From NCBI GenBank assembly GCA_026984215.1, contig JALSSO010000008.1, positions 21,909-85,908 on the forward strand: DNA of 64,000 bases, read 5' to 3'. This DNA comes from Gammaproteobacteria bacterium. GTDB taxonomy: Bacteria; Pseudomonadota; Gammaproteobacteria; JAJDOJ01. Made by a program: the position numbers and the translations under genes. The notes beneath the pieces were generated by a model. That model was not told the DNA's origin. It did no database searches and worked only from the letters and a program-made list of their open reading frames with translations. Below, piece after piece: positions 49,695 through 59,075 of the stretch; position 1 is the stretch's first letter, and the number at the start of each line of letters is the position of its first letter.

Positions 49695-51098
49695 ATGATG
49701 AAACCTTCCCTGCACCTTCGGGTCGGCCAACAACTGACCATGACACCCCAGTTGCAGCAGGCGATCCGTCTGCTGCAACTTCCGGCCGTCGAGCTGCAGG
49801 CAGAGGTCCAACAGGCATTCGAAGAAAACCCCATGCTCGAGCAGGTCGAGGAGCGGCCCGAGGAGGATCCGGCCATGGAGTCCGTCTCCGGGTCCGAGAC
49901 GGACAGCCCAGTGGAGACCACCTGGGACGACCTGTACACCCCCACCACCCGCAGCGGTCCGGCCGGGGAGACCGACTACGATCCTCTCGAGAACCGGGGG
50001 GCGGGCGAGGAGACCCTGCACGAACACCTGCTGTGGCAGCTCCAGTTCACCGGACTCGGCCCCCGCGATCTGGCCATCGCCACCGCAGTGATCGACGCCG
50101 TGGACGACGACGGCTACCTTTCGCTCCCCGTCGAGGAGATCCGCGCCGGGCTGTCCGGCTCTCTGCCGGACCTCCAGACCGAAGAAGTCGAGGCCGTGCT
50201 GCACTTGGTCCAGCAGCTCGATCCGGTGGGCTGCGCGGCCCGCGACCTGGCCGAGACCTTGCGCGTCCAGCTGTCCCAGCTCCCCTCGACCACGCCGGGG
50301 CTGACGCTGGCCCTGCGCATCGCGGCGGAACACCTCGACCTACTGGGGCGGCGCGGGGTGGACGCGGTGGCGCGGGCACTGCGGGCCGGACGCGATGAGA
50401 CTGCCCTGGCCGTGCGCCTGATCCGGCGCATGGATCCACGCCCCGGGGCACGCATCGGCGGCTCGCAGGCCGAGTTCGCCGTCCCCGACGTGCTGGTGCG
50501 CAAGATCGACGGAACCTGGCGGGTCGAACTCAATCCGGACGTGGCGCCCCGCCTGCGCATCAACCCGTACTATGCCGGCCTGGTGCGCCGCGCCGACCAG
50601 AGTGCGGAGAACCGCTACCTGCGCAGCCAATTGCAGGAGGCGCGCTGGTTCCTGCGCAGCCTGCAGAGCCGCGGCGAGACGCTGCTGCGGGTGGCCACGG
50701 CCATCGTCAGCCGGCAGCGGCCCTTCCTGGAATACGGGGAGCAGGCCATGCGCCCCCTGGTGTTGCGGGAGATCGCCGAGGAGCTGGACTTGCACGAGTC
50801 CACGGTCTCGCGGGTCACCACCCGCAAGTACATGCACACGCCCCGCGGCGTATTCGAGTTCAAGTACTTCTTCTCGAGCCACGTGAACACCGCCGACGGG
50901 GGTACCTGCTCGGCCACGGCCATACGCGCCCTGATCCGCAAGCTGATCGCCGAGGAGCCGCCTGGCCGACCGCTCAGTGACAGCCGCATCGCCGCCATCC
51001 TCTCCGAGAGGGGTATCGAAGTCGCACGCCGTACCGTGGCCAAATACCGGGAGTCCATGCAGATTCCCTCTTCCACGGAGCGAAGGAAGTCGGCCTGA
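49695..51098 (+). CDS. rpoN: RNA polymerase sigma54 factor
   Basis: 467 residues. The Gln/Leu-rich activator-interaction region (LRVGQQLTMTPQLQQAIRLLQL) comes first, then an acidic linker, a core-binding domain, and the DNA-binding part with the RpoN box (ARRTVAKYRESMQIP) at the C-terminus that reads the -24 element. The ATG at 49695 is used. Its product would serve the sigma54-type promoters found at 18.5, 21.4 and 25.2 kb. Confidence 0.97.
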   Translation: MMKPSLHLRVGQQLTMTPQLQQAIRLLQLPAVELQAEVQQAFEENPMLEQVEERPEEDPAMESVSGSETDSPVETTWDDLYTPTTRSGPAGETDYDPLENRGAGEETLHEHLLWQLQFTGLGPRDLAIATAVIDAVDDDGYLSLPVEEIRAGLSGSLPDLQTEEVEAVLHLVQQLDPVGCAARDLAETLRVQLSQLPSTTPGLTLALRIAAEHLDLLGRRGVDAVARALRAGRDETALAVRLIRRMDPRPGARIGGSQAEFAVPDVLVRKIDGTWRVELNPDVAPRLRINPYYAGLVRRADQSAENRYLRSQLQEARWFLRSLQSRGETLLRVATAIVSRQRPFLEYGEQAMRPLVLREIAEELDLHESTVSRVTTRKYMHTPRGVFEFKYFFSSHVNTADGGTCSATAIRALIRKLIAEEPPGRPLSDSRIAAILSERGIEVARRTVAKYRESMQIPSSTERRKSA

Positions 51099-51147
51099 GG
51101 CCCGTGCCCGGCCGGCCATGGGTTCAAACCACAGAAGGAGTCGCAAC

Positions 51148-51480
51148 ATGCACATCGACCTGACTGGCCATCACGTAGACCTCACCCCGGCCCTGCGCGA
51201 CTACGTCAGCGAGAAGTTCGACCGCCTGGAGCGGCATTTCACGCACGTGATCGACGTCCACGTCGTGCTGTCGGTGGAGAAGGTGCGCCACAAGGCCGAA
51301 GCCTCCATGATGGTCAGCGGAAACCGCCTGTTCGCCGACCACGTCGAGGACGACATGTACGCGGCGATCGACGGCCTGGTCGACAAGCTGGATCGACAGA
51401 TCATCAAGCACAAGGAGAAGCTGAAGGATCATCACCGAGCCGAGGGTTCCCATCGCAACGCCGCCTTCGGAGCGGAGTGA
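51148..51480 (+). CDS. hpf: Ribosome hibernation promoting factor
   Basis: 110-residue short HPF/RaiA protein (MHIDLTGHHVDLTPALRDYVSEKF) that binds the decoding centre and forms 100S ribosomes under stress. AGAAGGAG precedes the ATG. Placement between rpoN and ptsN is classical. Confidence 0.95.
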   Translation: MHIDLTGHHVDLTPALRDYVSEKFDRLERHFTHVIDVHVVLSVEKVRHKAEASMMVSGNRLFADHVEDDMYAAIDGLVDKLDRQIIKHKEKLKDHHRAEGSHRNAAFGAE

Positions 51481-51601
51481 CGCCGAGGCGGCGGGCCGGG
51501 GTGTCCCGATCGGCGCCCCGTAGAGGACGAGCCGGCGCACGAGAATGCCCGTGGGTCGGCTCCGGTGAACCCCACAACGCACACGGACGACAGGAACGAC
51601 C

Positions 51602-52069
51602 ATGAACATTTCCGAGCTGTTGGCGCCCGAGCGGATCCGGATCCAGCCGTCGGTCAGCAGCAAAAAGCGCGCCTTGGAGATCGTCGGCGAATTGCTCTCC
51701 ACCGCGCTGCCCGAGATCTCCGAGGCGCGCATCTTCGATGCGCTGAACCAGCGCGAACGCCTGGGCAGCACCGGCCTGGGTCAGGGCGTCGCCCTGCCTC
51801 ACGGGCGGCTGGAAGGCGTGGACCGGCCGGTGGGAGCCCTGCTGATCCTGGATCAACCGGTCGACTACGAGTCCATGGACCGCAAACCGGTGGACCTGAT
51901 CTTCGCCCTGCTCGTGCCGTCGGCCTCCACCGAGGAGCATCTGCAGATCCTCTCCACGCTGGCTGAACGGTTCTCCGATCCCGCCTGGGTGGAAAAGGTC
52001 CGCAGCGCCCAGACCGCCGAGGAGATCCTGGCCGCGGTGGATGCCCAATCGCCCAGCTTTGCCGCCTGA
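51602..52069 (+). CDS. ptsN: Nitrogen PTS EIIA protein
   Basis: 155 residues of the EIIA-Ntr family; the phospho-acceptor is H67 in ALPHGRL. It receives phosphate from HPr and has regulatory roles in potassium, nitrogen and stress control; no transport partner is needed. It is 121 bases downstream of hpf. Confidence 0.95.
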   Translation: MNISELLAPERIRIQPSVSSKKRALEIVGELLSTALPEISEARIFDALNQRERLGSTGLGQGVALPHGRLEGVDRPVGALLILDQPVDYESMDRKPVDLIFALLVPSASTEEHLQILSTLAERFSDPAWVEKVRSAQTAEEILAAVDAQSPSFAA

Positions 52070-52075
52070 AGCCCC

Positions 52076-53014
52076 GTGGACACCCCGCTGACGGTGCAAC
52101 GGGTCTACGAGGATCTGTCCAAGCGGCTGGGCCTGGAATGGCTCGCCGGACAGAACGGAGCCCACCGCAGCTTCACCAGCCCGGCCACCTCGCCCGGCGC
52201 CCCGTCGGTGGTGGGGCACTTCAACCTCATTCACGCCAACCAGGCCCAGGTGCTCGGAAGACCCGAACTGGACTATCTGGCCCAACTCAAGAAGAACTCG
52301 TACAAGGACGCCTGTGAACAGCTGTTCAAGAGCGGCTCGGTGGCCATCTTCATCACGGACGGCGAACACCCACCGGAACGCTTCCGCGAACTGGCCGAGC
52401 ACTATGCGCTGCCCATTCTGCGCACCCCCCTTTCGAGCAACGAGCTCATCAACCACCTGCGCTACTATTTCGCCCACAAGCTGGCCGAGCGGGTGCATCT
52501 GCACGGCGTCTTCCTCGAGGTCCTGAGCACGGGCGTGCTGCTGACCGGTGACAGCGGCGTGGGCAAGAGCGAACTCGCCCTGGAGCTCATCACCCGCGGG
52601 CACCGGCTGATCGCCGACGACGCCCCTGAGTTCGCCCGCATCGCGCCCGACGTGATCAACGGCACTTGCCCTCCCCTGCTCCAGGACTTCCTGGAGGTGC
52701 GCGGCCTGGGCGTGCTCAACATCCGCGCAATGTACGGCGACAGCGTCATCAAGACCGGGAAGTACCTTAGGCTCATCGTGCACCTGCAGCGCTACGACCC
52801 CACCCGCCAGGACGCCGCCGAAGACCGTCTCCAGCATCTCCAGAAGACCCGCAATGTGTTGGGCGTGGAAATCCCGGAGTTCACATTGCCCGTAGCCCCG
52901 GGGCGCAACCTGGCCGTGCTGGTGGAGGCGGCGGTGCGGAACCACCTGCTGCGGCTGAACGGCTACAACGCAGCCGAGGACTTGGCCGCCCGGCAGCGCC
53001 GCGCACTCAACTGA
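52076..53014 (+). CDS. hprK: HPr kinase/phosphorylase
   Basis: 312 residues from a GTG. An N-terminal domain is followed by the kinase domain with P-loop GDSGVGKSELALEL and the HprK signature LEVRGLGVLNIRAMYGD. It phosphorylates and dephosphorylates Ser46 of HPr, which is present in the HPr encoded here. HprK is common in betaproteobacteria and found in only part of the gammaproteobacteria. Confidence 0.95.
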   Translation: MDTPLTVQRVYEDLSKRLGLEWLAGQNGAHRSFTSPATSPGAPSVVGHFNLIHANQAQVLGRPELDYLAQLKKNSYKDACEQLFKSGSVAIFITDGEHPPERFRELAEHYALPILRTPLSSNELINHLRYYFAHKLAERVHLHGVFLEVLSTGVLLTGDSGVGKSELALELITRGHRLIADDAPEFARIAPDVINGTCPPLLQDFLEVRGLGVLNIRAMYGDSVIKTGKYLRLIVHLQRYDPTRQDAAEDRLQHLQKTRNVLGVEIPEFTLPVAPGRNLAVLVEAAVRNHLLRLNGYNAAEDLAARQRRALN

Positions 53015-53075
53015 ACCCACGCGCCATGCACCGCCTCGGTCCGTCGCGCCGCCGTCCCCTCGCGGGCGCAACCCC

Positions 53076-53972
53076 ATGAACGCCCTGCCGACTGATCTGG
53101 TGGTCGTCAGCGGTTTGTCGGGGTCCGGCAAGACCGTGGCCTTGCACACGCTGGAGGACGAGGGCTATCACTGCATCGACAATCTCAGCCCCGGCTTGCT
53201 GCGCGCGATGGTCGACCAATGGCGCGAGGAGGGTCCCCGGTTCTACGACCGCGTCGCCGTGGGGATCGACGCGCGGAGCAACCCGCGTTCCCTCAAGGAG
53301 TTTCCCGCGCTGATCCAGGAGATCCGCCGGCGTGGCATCACGCCTCGCGTCGTCTTCCTCCAGGCCGATGCCGAGACCCTGCTCAAGCGCTTCAGCGAAA
53401 CCCGCCGACGCCATCCGTTGACCCGCCGGGGCCTCCCCTTGCTCGAGGCCATCCATCTGGAACGCACGCTGCTGGCGGAGATCGCCGACACGGCCGACCT
53501 GCTCATCTCCACCTCCGAGACGAACGTTCATCAGTTGCGGGCCATTGTGCGCGAACGCATCGCGCGCACACAGGCCAGTGCCCTGTCGCTGTTGTTCCAG
53601 TCGTTCGGTTACAAACATGGCGTGCCCGGCGACTCGGACTTCGTGTTCGACGCCCGGTGCCTGCCCAACCCCCATTGGCAACCGGAGCTGCGTCGCCTGA
53701 CCGGGCGCGACCGTGCCGTGCAAGTCTTCCTCCAGGAGCATCCGGCGGTGAAGCGCATGATGGGCTCCATCGCCGCCTTCCTGGAGAACTGGATCGGCCA
53801 TTTCCAGGCCGAGGGACGACGCTACCTCACCGTTTCCATCGGTTGCACCGGGGGACAGCACCGCTCGGTGTATCTGGCCGAGGCCCTGGCCGCCCGCTTC
53901 CGGGATCGCGCGGGCCTCAACGTCTCGCTGCGCCACCGCGAGCTCGGGCTGTTCGACGGGCGGCGGGATTGA
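53076..53972 (+). CDS. rapZ: RNase adapter protein RapZ
   Basis: 298-residue nucleotide-binding protein with P-loop GLSGSGKT near residue 13 and the C-terminal domain (VSIGCTGGQHRSVYLAEAL) that binds RNA and RNase E in enterobacteria, where it tunes glmS. It sits 61 bases after hprK. Confidence 0.95.
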   Translation: MNALPTDLVVVSGLSGSGKTVALHTLEDEGYHCIDNLSPGLLRAMVDQWREEGPRFYDRVAVGIDARSNPRSLKEFPALIQEIRRRGITPRVVFLQADAETLLKRFSETRRRHPLTRRGLPLLEAIHLERTLLAEIADTADLLISTSETNVHQLRAIVRERIARTQASALSLLFQSFGYKHGVPGDSDFVFDARCLPNPHWQPELRRLTGRDRAVQVFLQEHPAVKRMMGSIAAFLENWIGHFQAEGRRYLTVSIGCTGGQHRSVYLAEALAARFRDRAGLNVSLRHRELGLFDGRRD

Positions 53973-54048
53973 TCCGGGCCGCTCCCTTGTCGACGGACCC
54001 CGATCTGCGTACAGTGCCCCCACTCGGGACGTGGGAAGCGGGAGTGCG

Positions 54049-54453
54049 ATGCCGGTCGGTCTGCTGATCATCACGCACAGCGAGGTGGGGAAAGCACTCC
54101 TGGGCACGGCGGTCCGGATGCTCGGCCTGTGTCCCCTGCGCACGGAACGCCTCGACGTACCCCTGGACGCGGACCCCGAGACCCTGGGCGAGCAGGCCCG
54201 CGCCCTGTGCGCGGAGCTGGACGCGGGCGACGGGGTCCTGGTGCTCACCGACCTCTACGGATCCACCCCCTGCAACGTGGCCCAGCGGCTGCTCGGCCGG
54301 GCGCGGGTCCAGGTGGTGGCCGGCATCAATCTGCCCATGTTGGTGCGCGTGCTCAACTACCCGACCCTGGACCTTTGGGAACTCACCACGAAAGCCGTCA
54401 CCGGCGGCCACGACGGCATCCTGATCTGTGAGGATCCCGGCGCGAGCGGATGA
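54049..54453 (+). CDS. Mannose-type PTS EIIA domain protein
   Basis: 134-residue EIIA-Man family protein, phospho-acceptor H10 in IITHSEVG. No EIIB, EIIC or EIID gene accompanies it, so a regulatory role is likely. The ATG at 54049 was chosen because GGGAG stands 7-8 bases ahead. The usual companion of hpr and ptsI in such clusters. Confidence 0.92.
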   Translation: MPVGLLIITHSEVGKALLGTAVRMLGLCPLRTERLDVPLDADPETLGEQARALCAELDAGDGVLVLTDLYGSTPCNVAQRLLGRARVQVVAGINLPMLVRVLNYPTLDLWELTTKAVTGGHDGILICEDPGASG

Positions 54454-54507
54454 GCGCGGTGCGGCGGCCAGAGGAAACGCCCGGTATCCATCGGAGAGAA
54501 CGAGGCT

Positions 54508-54777
54508 GTGGTCGAACGAGAGCTGGAGATCGTCAACCGGCTGGGCCTGCACGCGCGGGCGGCGGCCAAGTTCGTGAAGCTGGCATCGGGTTTCGCCTCG
54601 GAGATCACCCTGGCCCGCGGCGAGCGCGAGGTCAATGGCAAGAGCATCATGGGGGTGATGATGCTCGCGGCGGCCCGAGGCACCCGGCTGCGTCTGCGCG
54701 CCGAGGGTCCCGATGCGGAACGGGCCGCCGAGGCACTGGCCCGGCTCGTGGCCGAACGCTTCGGGGAGGAGGAGTGA
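54508..54777 (+). CDS. ptsH: Phosphocarrier protein HPr
   Basis: 89 residues from a GTG. H15 in GLHARAA is the EI-dependent site and S46 in GKSIMGVMM is the HprK site. It is the central carrier of this regulatory PTS. Confidence 0.95.
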   Translation: MVERELEIVNRLGLHARAAAKFVKLASGFASEITLARGEREVNGKSIMGVMMLAAARGTRLRLRAEGPDAERAAEALARLVAERFGEEE

Positions 54778-54847
54778 CCCCGGCCGAGGCAGGACCATCC
54801 GCGCCGCAACGGGAAGCTCCCGGCCCCCGCCCGACGGCACGACACCC

Positions 54848-56578
54848 ATGACACTGGACCTCTCCGGCATCGGCGTCTCGCGGGGCACCGCCATCGGGCG
54901 GGTGGTACGCATGCGCCACGGCGACCCGGAGATCTACGAGCAGGCGCTCGCCGAGACGGCGGTGGAGAACGAGGTCGACCGCTTCCGAAAGGCCCTACGG
55001 CGCGCCTCCGAGCAACTGCACGCCGTGCGCGACGCCATTCCGCCGGGAACCCCTCCGGACGTGGCCGAATTCATCGACACGCACCTGCTGATGCTCTCGG
55101 ACGATCTGCTCTCCGAGGTCCCCGTCAACATCATCCGCGAACGGCGCTGCAACGCCGAATGGGCGTTGAAACTGCAGCGCGACGCCCTGGTGGCGGTGTT
55201 CGACCAGATGGACGACCCCTATCTGCGTACCCGCCGCGACGACATCGACCACGTGATCCGGCGCGTGCAGCACCTCCTGCTGGGGGGCGATGCGACGTCC
55301 GACGCCCTGGGTCGCGATCTGCGCGGGCGCATCGTAGTGTCCGACGAGCTCAGCCCCGCCGACATATTGATGCTCCACCAGCGCCACGCCGCCGGTGTCG
55401 TCACGGAGACCGGGGGCCCCCTGAGCCACTCGGCCATCCTGGCGCGCAGCCTCAATCTGCCGGCGGTGATGGGGGTGCATCACGCCACACGGTTGCTGCA
55501 GGACAACGAGGTGGTGATCCTGGACGGGGCCACCGGCATGGTGCTGGCCGGGGCCGACCGGCGTCTGCTCGCCCACTACCGCAGGCGACAGCGCGACGAG
55601 CAACGGCGCAGGCGGGAATTGCTGGCCCTGCGCGAGGCGCCGAGCCGGACCCTGGACGGCCATCCCATCGCCCTGCGGGCCAATATCGAGCTCCCGGAGG
55701 AGATCCGGGCCGCCCGCCAGGCCAATGCCGACGGCGTGGGCCTCTATCGCACGGAATTCTTCTACATCCACAGGCAGAAGCCCGCCGGCGAGGAGGAGCA
55801 GCTCCAAAACTTCCGCCGCGTGCTGCGGGCGCTCAAGGGCAAACCGCTGACCATCCGTACCCTGGACATCGGCGGTGACAAGGACTGCTCGGCCGCGGAG
55901 GTGGGCCTTCCGGGGCGCAATCCGGCCCTGGGCCTGCGCGCCATCCGGCGGTGCCTGCGTGACGTGCCGGGGTTCAAACCACAGCTGCGCGCCGTTCTGC
56001 GCGCATCGGCCTCGGGCCCCGTGCGACTCATGTTTCCCATGTTGACCTCGGTGCCGGAACTGGAGAACGCCCTGGCGCTGCTCGAGGCGGTGCGCGAAGA
56101 GCTGCGGGCCGAACGCAAGCGCTTCGACCCCGCGATGCCCGTGGGCGCCATGATCGAGGTGCCGGCCGCCGCCTTGGTGGCCGAGGCGTTCGCCCAGCGC
56201 CTGGACTTCCTGTCCATCGGCACCAACGACCTGATCCAGTACACCCTGGCCATCGACCGCCTCGACGAGGAAGTGAACTACCTCTACGATCCACTCAACC
56301 CCGCCGTGCTGCGCCTCGTCCAGATGGTGATCGACGCCGGACACGCCACCGGCACGCCCGTGGCCATGTGCGGCGAGATGGCGGGCGACCCCCGCTATAC
56401 CCGCCTCCTGCTCGGGATGGGACTGACCGAGTTCAGCATGCCGCCGGCGGCCCTGCTCGAGGTCAAGCGCGTGGTGCGCAACAGCCGCCTGGAGCCGCTG
56501 CTGGAACGCTGCCGGACCCTTCCGGGCAGCGAAGCCGAGATCCACGCGCTGGTCGAAGAGCTCAATCGGGATCTGTAA
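54848..56578 (+). CDS. ptsI: PTS enzyme I
   Basis: 576 residues. It takes phosphate from phosphoenolpyruvate on H194 in TGGPLSHSAILARS. PEP-binding C-terminal TIM barrel with YRTEFFYIHR, RTLDIGGDKDCS and MCGEMAGDP. The GAF domain of PtsP is missing, so this is the ordinary EI form. Start ATG at 54848; upstream in-frame reading lies over ptsH. Confidence 0.96.
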   Translation: MTLDLSGIGVSRGTAIGRVVRMRHGDPEIYEQALAETAVENEVDRFRKALRRASEQLHAVRDAIPPGTPPDVAEFIDTHLLMLSDDLLSEVPVNIIRERRCNAEWALKLQRDALVAVFDQMDDPYLRTRRDDIDHVIRRVQHLLLGGDATSDALGRDLRGRIVVSDELSPADILMLHQRHAAGVVTETGGPLSHSAILARSLNLPAVMGVHHATRLLQDNEVVILDGATGMVLAGADRRLLAHYRRRQRDEQRRRRELLALREAPSRTLDGHPIALRANIELPEEIRAARQANADGVGLYRTEFFYIHRQKPAGEEEQLQNFRRVLRALKGKPLTIRTLDIGGDKDCSAAEVGLPGRNPALGLRAIRRCLRDVPGFKPQLRAVLRASASGPVRLMFPMLTSVPELENALALLEAVREELRAERKRFDPAMPVGAMIEVPAAALVAEAFAQRLDFLSIGTNDLIQYTLAIDRLDEEVNYLYDPLNPAVLRLVQMVIDAGHATGTPVAMCGEMAGDPRYTRLLLGMGLTEFSMPPAALLEVKRVVRNSRLEPLLERCRTLPGSEAEIHALVEELNRDL

Positions 56579-56587
56579 GCGCCGTAT

Positions 56588-56609
56588 CCGGCCGAAGCAT
56601 TCGGGCCGG
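56588..56609 (+). terminator. Possible terminator after ptsI
   Basis: CCGGCCGAA and TTC-G-GGCCGG pair with one bulged base and a three-base loop, 9 bases after the ptsI stop. No T-run. Confidence 0.35.
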
Positions 56610-56720
56610 GGTCCTGGTACGCCATCCAATGAGTTAGAGTAACCGGAGAAGACGCCGGCCCGCCGCAGGCGGAGGCACGGGACGAGAACCGGCACGCGCC
56701 GGCCCACCAAGGAGATGTCG

Positions 56721-57248
56721 ATGAATCCGCGCGCGGCACACATTCGCCGGCTCGGGCTGATCCTCATGGCGTTGGCCGGTCTTCTCCGGGCCCAACCGCC
56801 CGAGCTGCTCGAGATTTCCCTGCGCACTTTCCCACCAGGTCGGCTGTCCACGGCCCGTCATGCGCAGGTGACGGTGCGCGTGGCCCCGGGCGAGACGGCG
56901 CGTTATCTGCTGTATGAGGCGGGTGCACCCAGCTCCTGGGCGGTCACCTCCTCCCCGTGGGCCGTGAGCGCCGCGCCCGTGGGACCGCGGGGGCGGGCGC
57001 GCGTCGTGGTGCTGCGCGCCGAACCGCGGGGTGACCGGGTCCGGCTCCAGATCGAATTCACCTCCGCGGACGCCGGGGGCGCAGCAGGCCGAATTCGCAC
57101 CACCGTCCGGGTGCCCATGGGGCGCTGGAGCCCCCTTCTGGAGATGGGACTGCGGGATACCGGCGGGCGGCGGTACACGACCTCGGCCGCCGGGCAAAAC
57201 ACGCTATGGGTCCGGGTGCGCCCTGCGCCGGTGACACCGTTGCGTTAG
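56721..57248 (+). CDS. Exported hypothetical protein
   Basis: 175 residues with a signal peptide (basic start, then LGLILMALAGLLRAQ). The rest gives alternating strand patterns (EISLRTFPPG, HAQVTVRVAPGETARYLLYEAG, TLWVRVRP), suggesting a small periplasmic beta domain. No known family was recognised. The second ATG (56721) has AAGGAG 6 bases ahead; the ATG at 56715 is too close to it. Monocistronic between ptsI and mgtE. Confidence 0.6.
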   Translation: MNPRAAHIRRLGLILMALAGLLRAQPPELLEISLRTFPPGRLSTARHAQVTVRVAPGETARYLLYEAGAPSSWAVTSSPWAVSAAPVGPRGRARVVVLRAEPRGDRVRLQIEFTSADAGGAAGRIRTTVRVPMGRWSPLLEMGLRDTGGRRYTTSAAGQNTLWVRVRPAPVTPLR

Positions 57249-57279
57249 ACTCTGCGCGTCTCACGAACGAGCCCGACCC

Positions 57280-58644
57280 ATGGCCGAACCGCTGCTCAGC
57301 GACACCCAGGCCGAACGCCGCCTGGATGCCGTCGCGGACGCCCTCGACACGGGGGCGTTGCACCGCGTGCGGCAGATCCTGGGGGCCATGAATCCGGCCG
57401 AGATCGCCCACCTGCTCGAGTCGCTGCCGGCTGGGCAACGTCTGTTCGTCTGGCGCTTGGTCGATCCCGACGATGCGGGCGAGGTGCTCGTGCACGTGGG
57501 CGACGAAGTGCGCGCCGGGCTGCTGCGTGAAACCGACAAGGACACCCTGCTGGCCGCCGCCGAGGTCATGGAGACCGACGACCTGGCGGACTTGCTGAGC
57601 GAGCTGCCCGACGCGGTCACGCGCGAGTTGCTGCAGAGCATGGACCGGCGCGACCGCGAGCGGGTCGAGGCGGTGCTGTCCTACGACGAGGACACCGCCG
57701 GCGGCCTGATGAACACCGACACCATCACGGTGCGGGCGGACGTGACCCTGGACGTGGTCTTGCGCTACCTGCGCATGCGCGGCGAGATCCCCGAGGGCAC
57801 CGACAGCCTGTTCGTGGTGGACCGCTACGACACCTATCTGGGCACCCTGCCGCTGACCACCATACTGACCGAGGACGTGGATCAGCGCGTGGCCGATGTC
57901 ATGGACACCTCCGTCGAGGGCATTCCCGCCGACATGCCGGCCACCGAAGTGGCCAAACTGTTCGAGGACCGGGATCTGATCTCGGCGCCCGTGGTGGACC
58001 AGCACGGACACCTGCTCGGCCGCATCACCATCGACGACGTGGTGGACGTGATCCGCGAGGAGGCCGACCACGAGGTCCTCAGCATGGCGGGCCTGTCGGA
58101 GGAGGAGGACATCTTCGCCCCGGTCCTGCCCTCGGCCCGACGGCGCGCCGTATGGCTCGGCGTCAACCTGGTGACCGCCTTCGTGGCCTCCTGGGTCATC
58201 AGCCTGTTCGAAGGCACCATCCAGAAAGTGGTGGCCCTGGCCGTGCTCATGCCCATCGTGGCCAGCATGGGCGGCATCGCAGGCACCCAGACCCTCACGC
58301 TGGTCGTGCGCGCACTGGCCCTGGGCCAGGTGGCCCGCGCCAACACCCAGGCCCTGTTGTGGAAGGAACTCGCCGTGGGGGCCATCAACGGCCTGTTCTG
58401 GGCGTTCATCGTGGGACTGGCCTCGGCGGTCTGGTTCGACGACCCCGGCATCGGCTGGATCATCGGGGCGGCCATGGTGATCAACCTGTTGTGCGCCGCC
58501 TTCGCCGGCGCCGTGATCCCCCTGCTGTTGCGGGCCATCGGCGTGGACCCGGCCCTGGCCGGCGGGGTGGTGCTGACCACCATCACCGACGTGGTGGGCT
58601 TCATGGCCTTCCTGGGGCTGGCCACGCTGTTCCTGGTGCGATGA
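57280..58644 (+). CDS. mgtE: Magnesium transporter MgtE
   Basis: 454-residue Mg2+ channel. The N-terminal MgtE domain is cytoplasmic (AEIAHLLESLPAGQR), followed by a CBS pair (MNTDTITVRADVTLD and VADVMDTSVEGIP) that senses Mg2+, then five membrane helices with the conserved PIVASMGGIAGTQTLTLVVRAL. Full length. Overlaps ratA by ATGA. Confidence 0.95.
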   Translation: MAEPLLSDTQAERRLDAVADALDTGALHRVRQILGAMNPAEIAHLLESLPAGQRLFVWRLVDPDDAGEVLVHVGDEVRAGLLRETDKDTLLAAAEVMETDDLADLLSELPDAVTRELLQSMDRRDRERVEAVLSYDEDTAGGLMNTDTITVRADVTLDVVLRYLRMRGEIPEGTDSLFVVDRYDTYLGTLPLTTILTEDVDQRVADVMDTSVEGIPADMPATEVAKLFEDRDLISAPVVDQHGHLLGRITIDDVVDVIREEADHEVLSMAGLSEEEDIFAPVLPSARRRAVWLGVNLVTAFVASWVISLFEGTIQKVVALAVLMPIVASMGGIAGTQTLTLVVRALALGQVARANTQALLWKELAVGAINGLFWAFIVGLASAVWFDDPGIGWIIGAAMVINLLCAAFAGAVIPLLLRAIGVDPALAGGVVLTTITDVVGFMAFLGLATLFLVR

Positions 58645-59075
58645 TCCGCCGCACGGCACAGGGGGTCCTGCCCCATCCCTGTGAGCACATCTTCACCGTG
58701 ATCGCCGACGTGGAACGCTACCCGGAGTTCGTGCCGGGGTGGCGCGAGGTGCGCGTCCTGGAACGCGGCGAACGACGGGTACGCGTGGAACAGGCCTTCG
58801 CGCTCGGTCCGATGCAGTGGCGGTTCGAGTCCGAGGCGCGGTTCGATCCACCCCGGGGCATCGACATCGAGGCCGGCAGCGGGCCGTTCGAGTCGCTCCT
58901 CGTCCGGTGGCGATTCGAGCGGGTCGGCCCCGATGCCTGCCGGGTGGCGCTGGAAGTGCGCGCGACACTGCACTCGCCTGCACTGGAGGCGTTGTACGGT
59001 GCCCTGCTGGACCGCCAAACCAGCGGGCTTTGGGATGTGTTCGCCCGCCGGATCGCGACGCTCCATGCCGCCTGA
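58641..59075 (+). CDS. ratA: RatA/COQ10-type START domain protein
   Basis: 144-residue SRPBCC protein with the family start FTVIADVERYPEFVPGWREVRVLER. Family members are COQ10-like quinone binders in the respiratory chain or ribosome-association inhibitors; the two cannot be told apart here. The usual neighbours smpB and rnfH are absent. It starts in the mgtE stop. Confidence 0.9.
   Translation: MIRRTAQGVLPHPCEHIFTVIADVERYPEFVPGWREVRVLERGERRVRVEQAFALGPMQWRFESEARFDPPRGIDIEAGSGPFESLLVRWRFERVGPDACRVALEVRATLHSPALEALYGALLDRQTSGLWDVFARRIATLHAA

Noticed and set aside
51118..51131. GGTTCAAACC resembling a tRNA T-loop (also near 55972)
   Set aside because: No acceptor stem, anticodon arm or CCA context; the second copy is inside ptsI.
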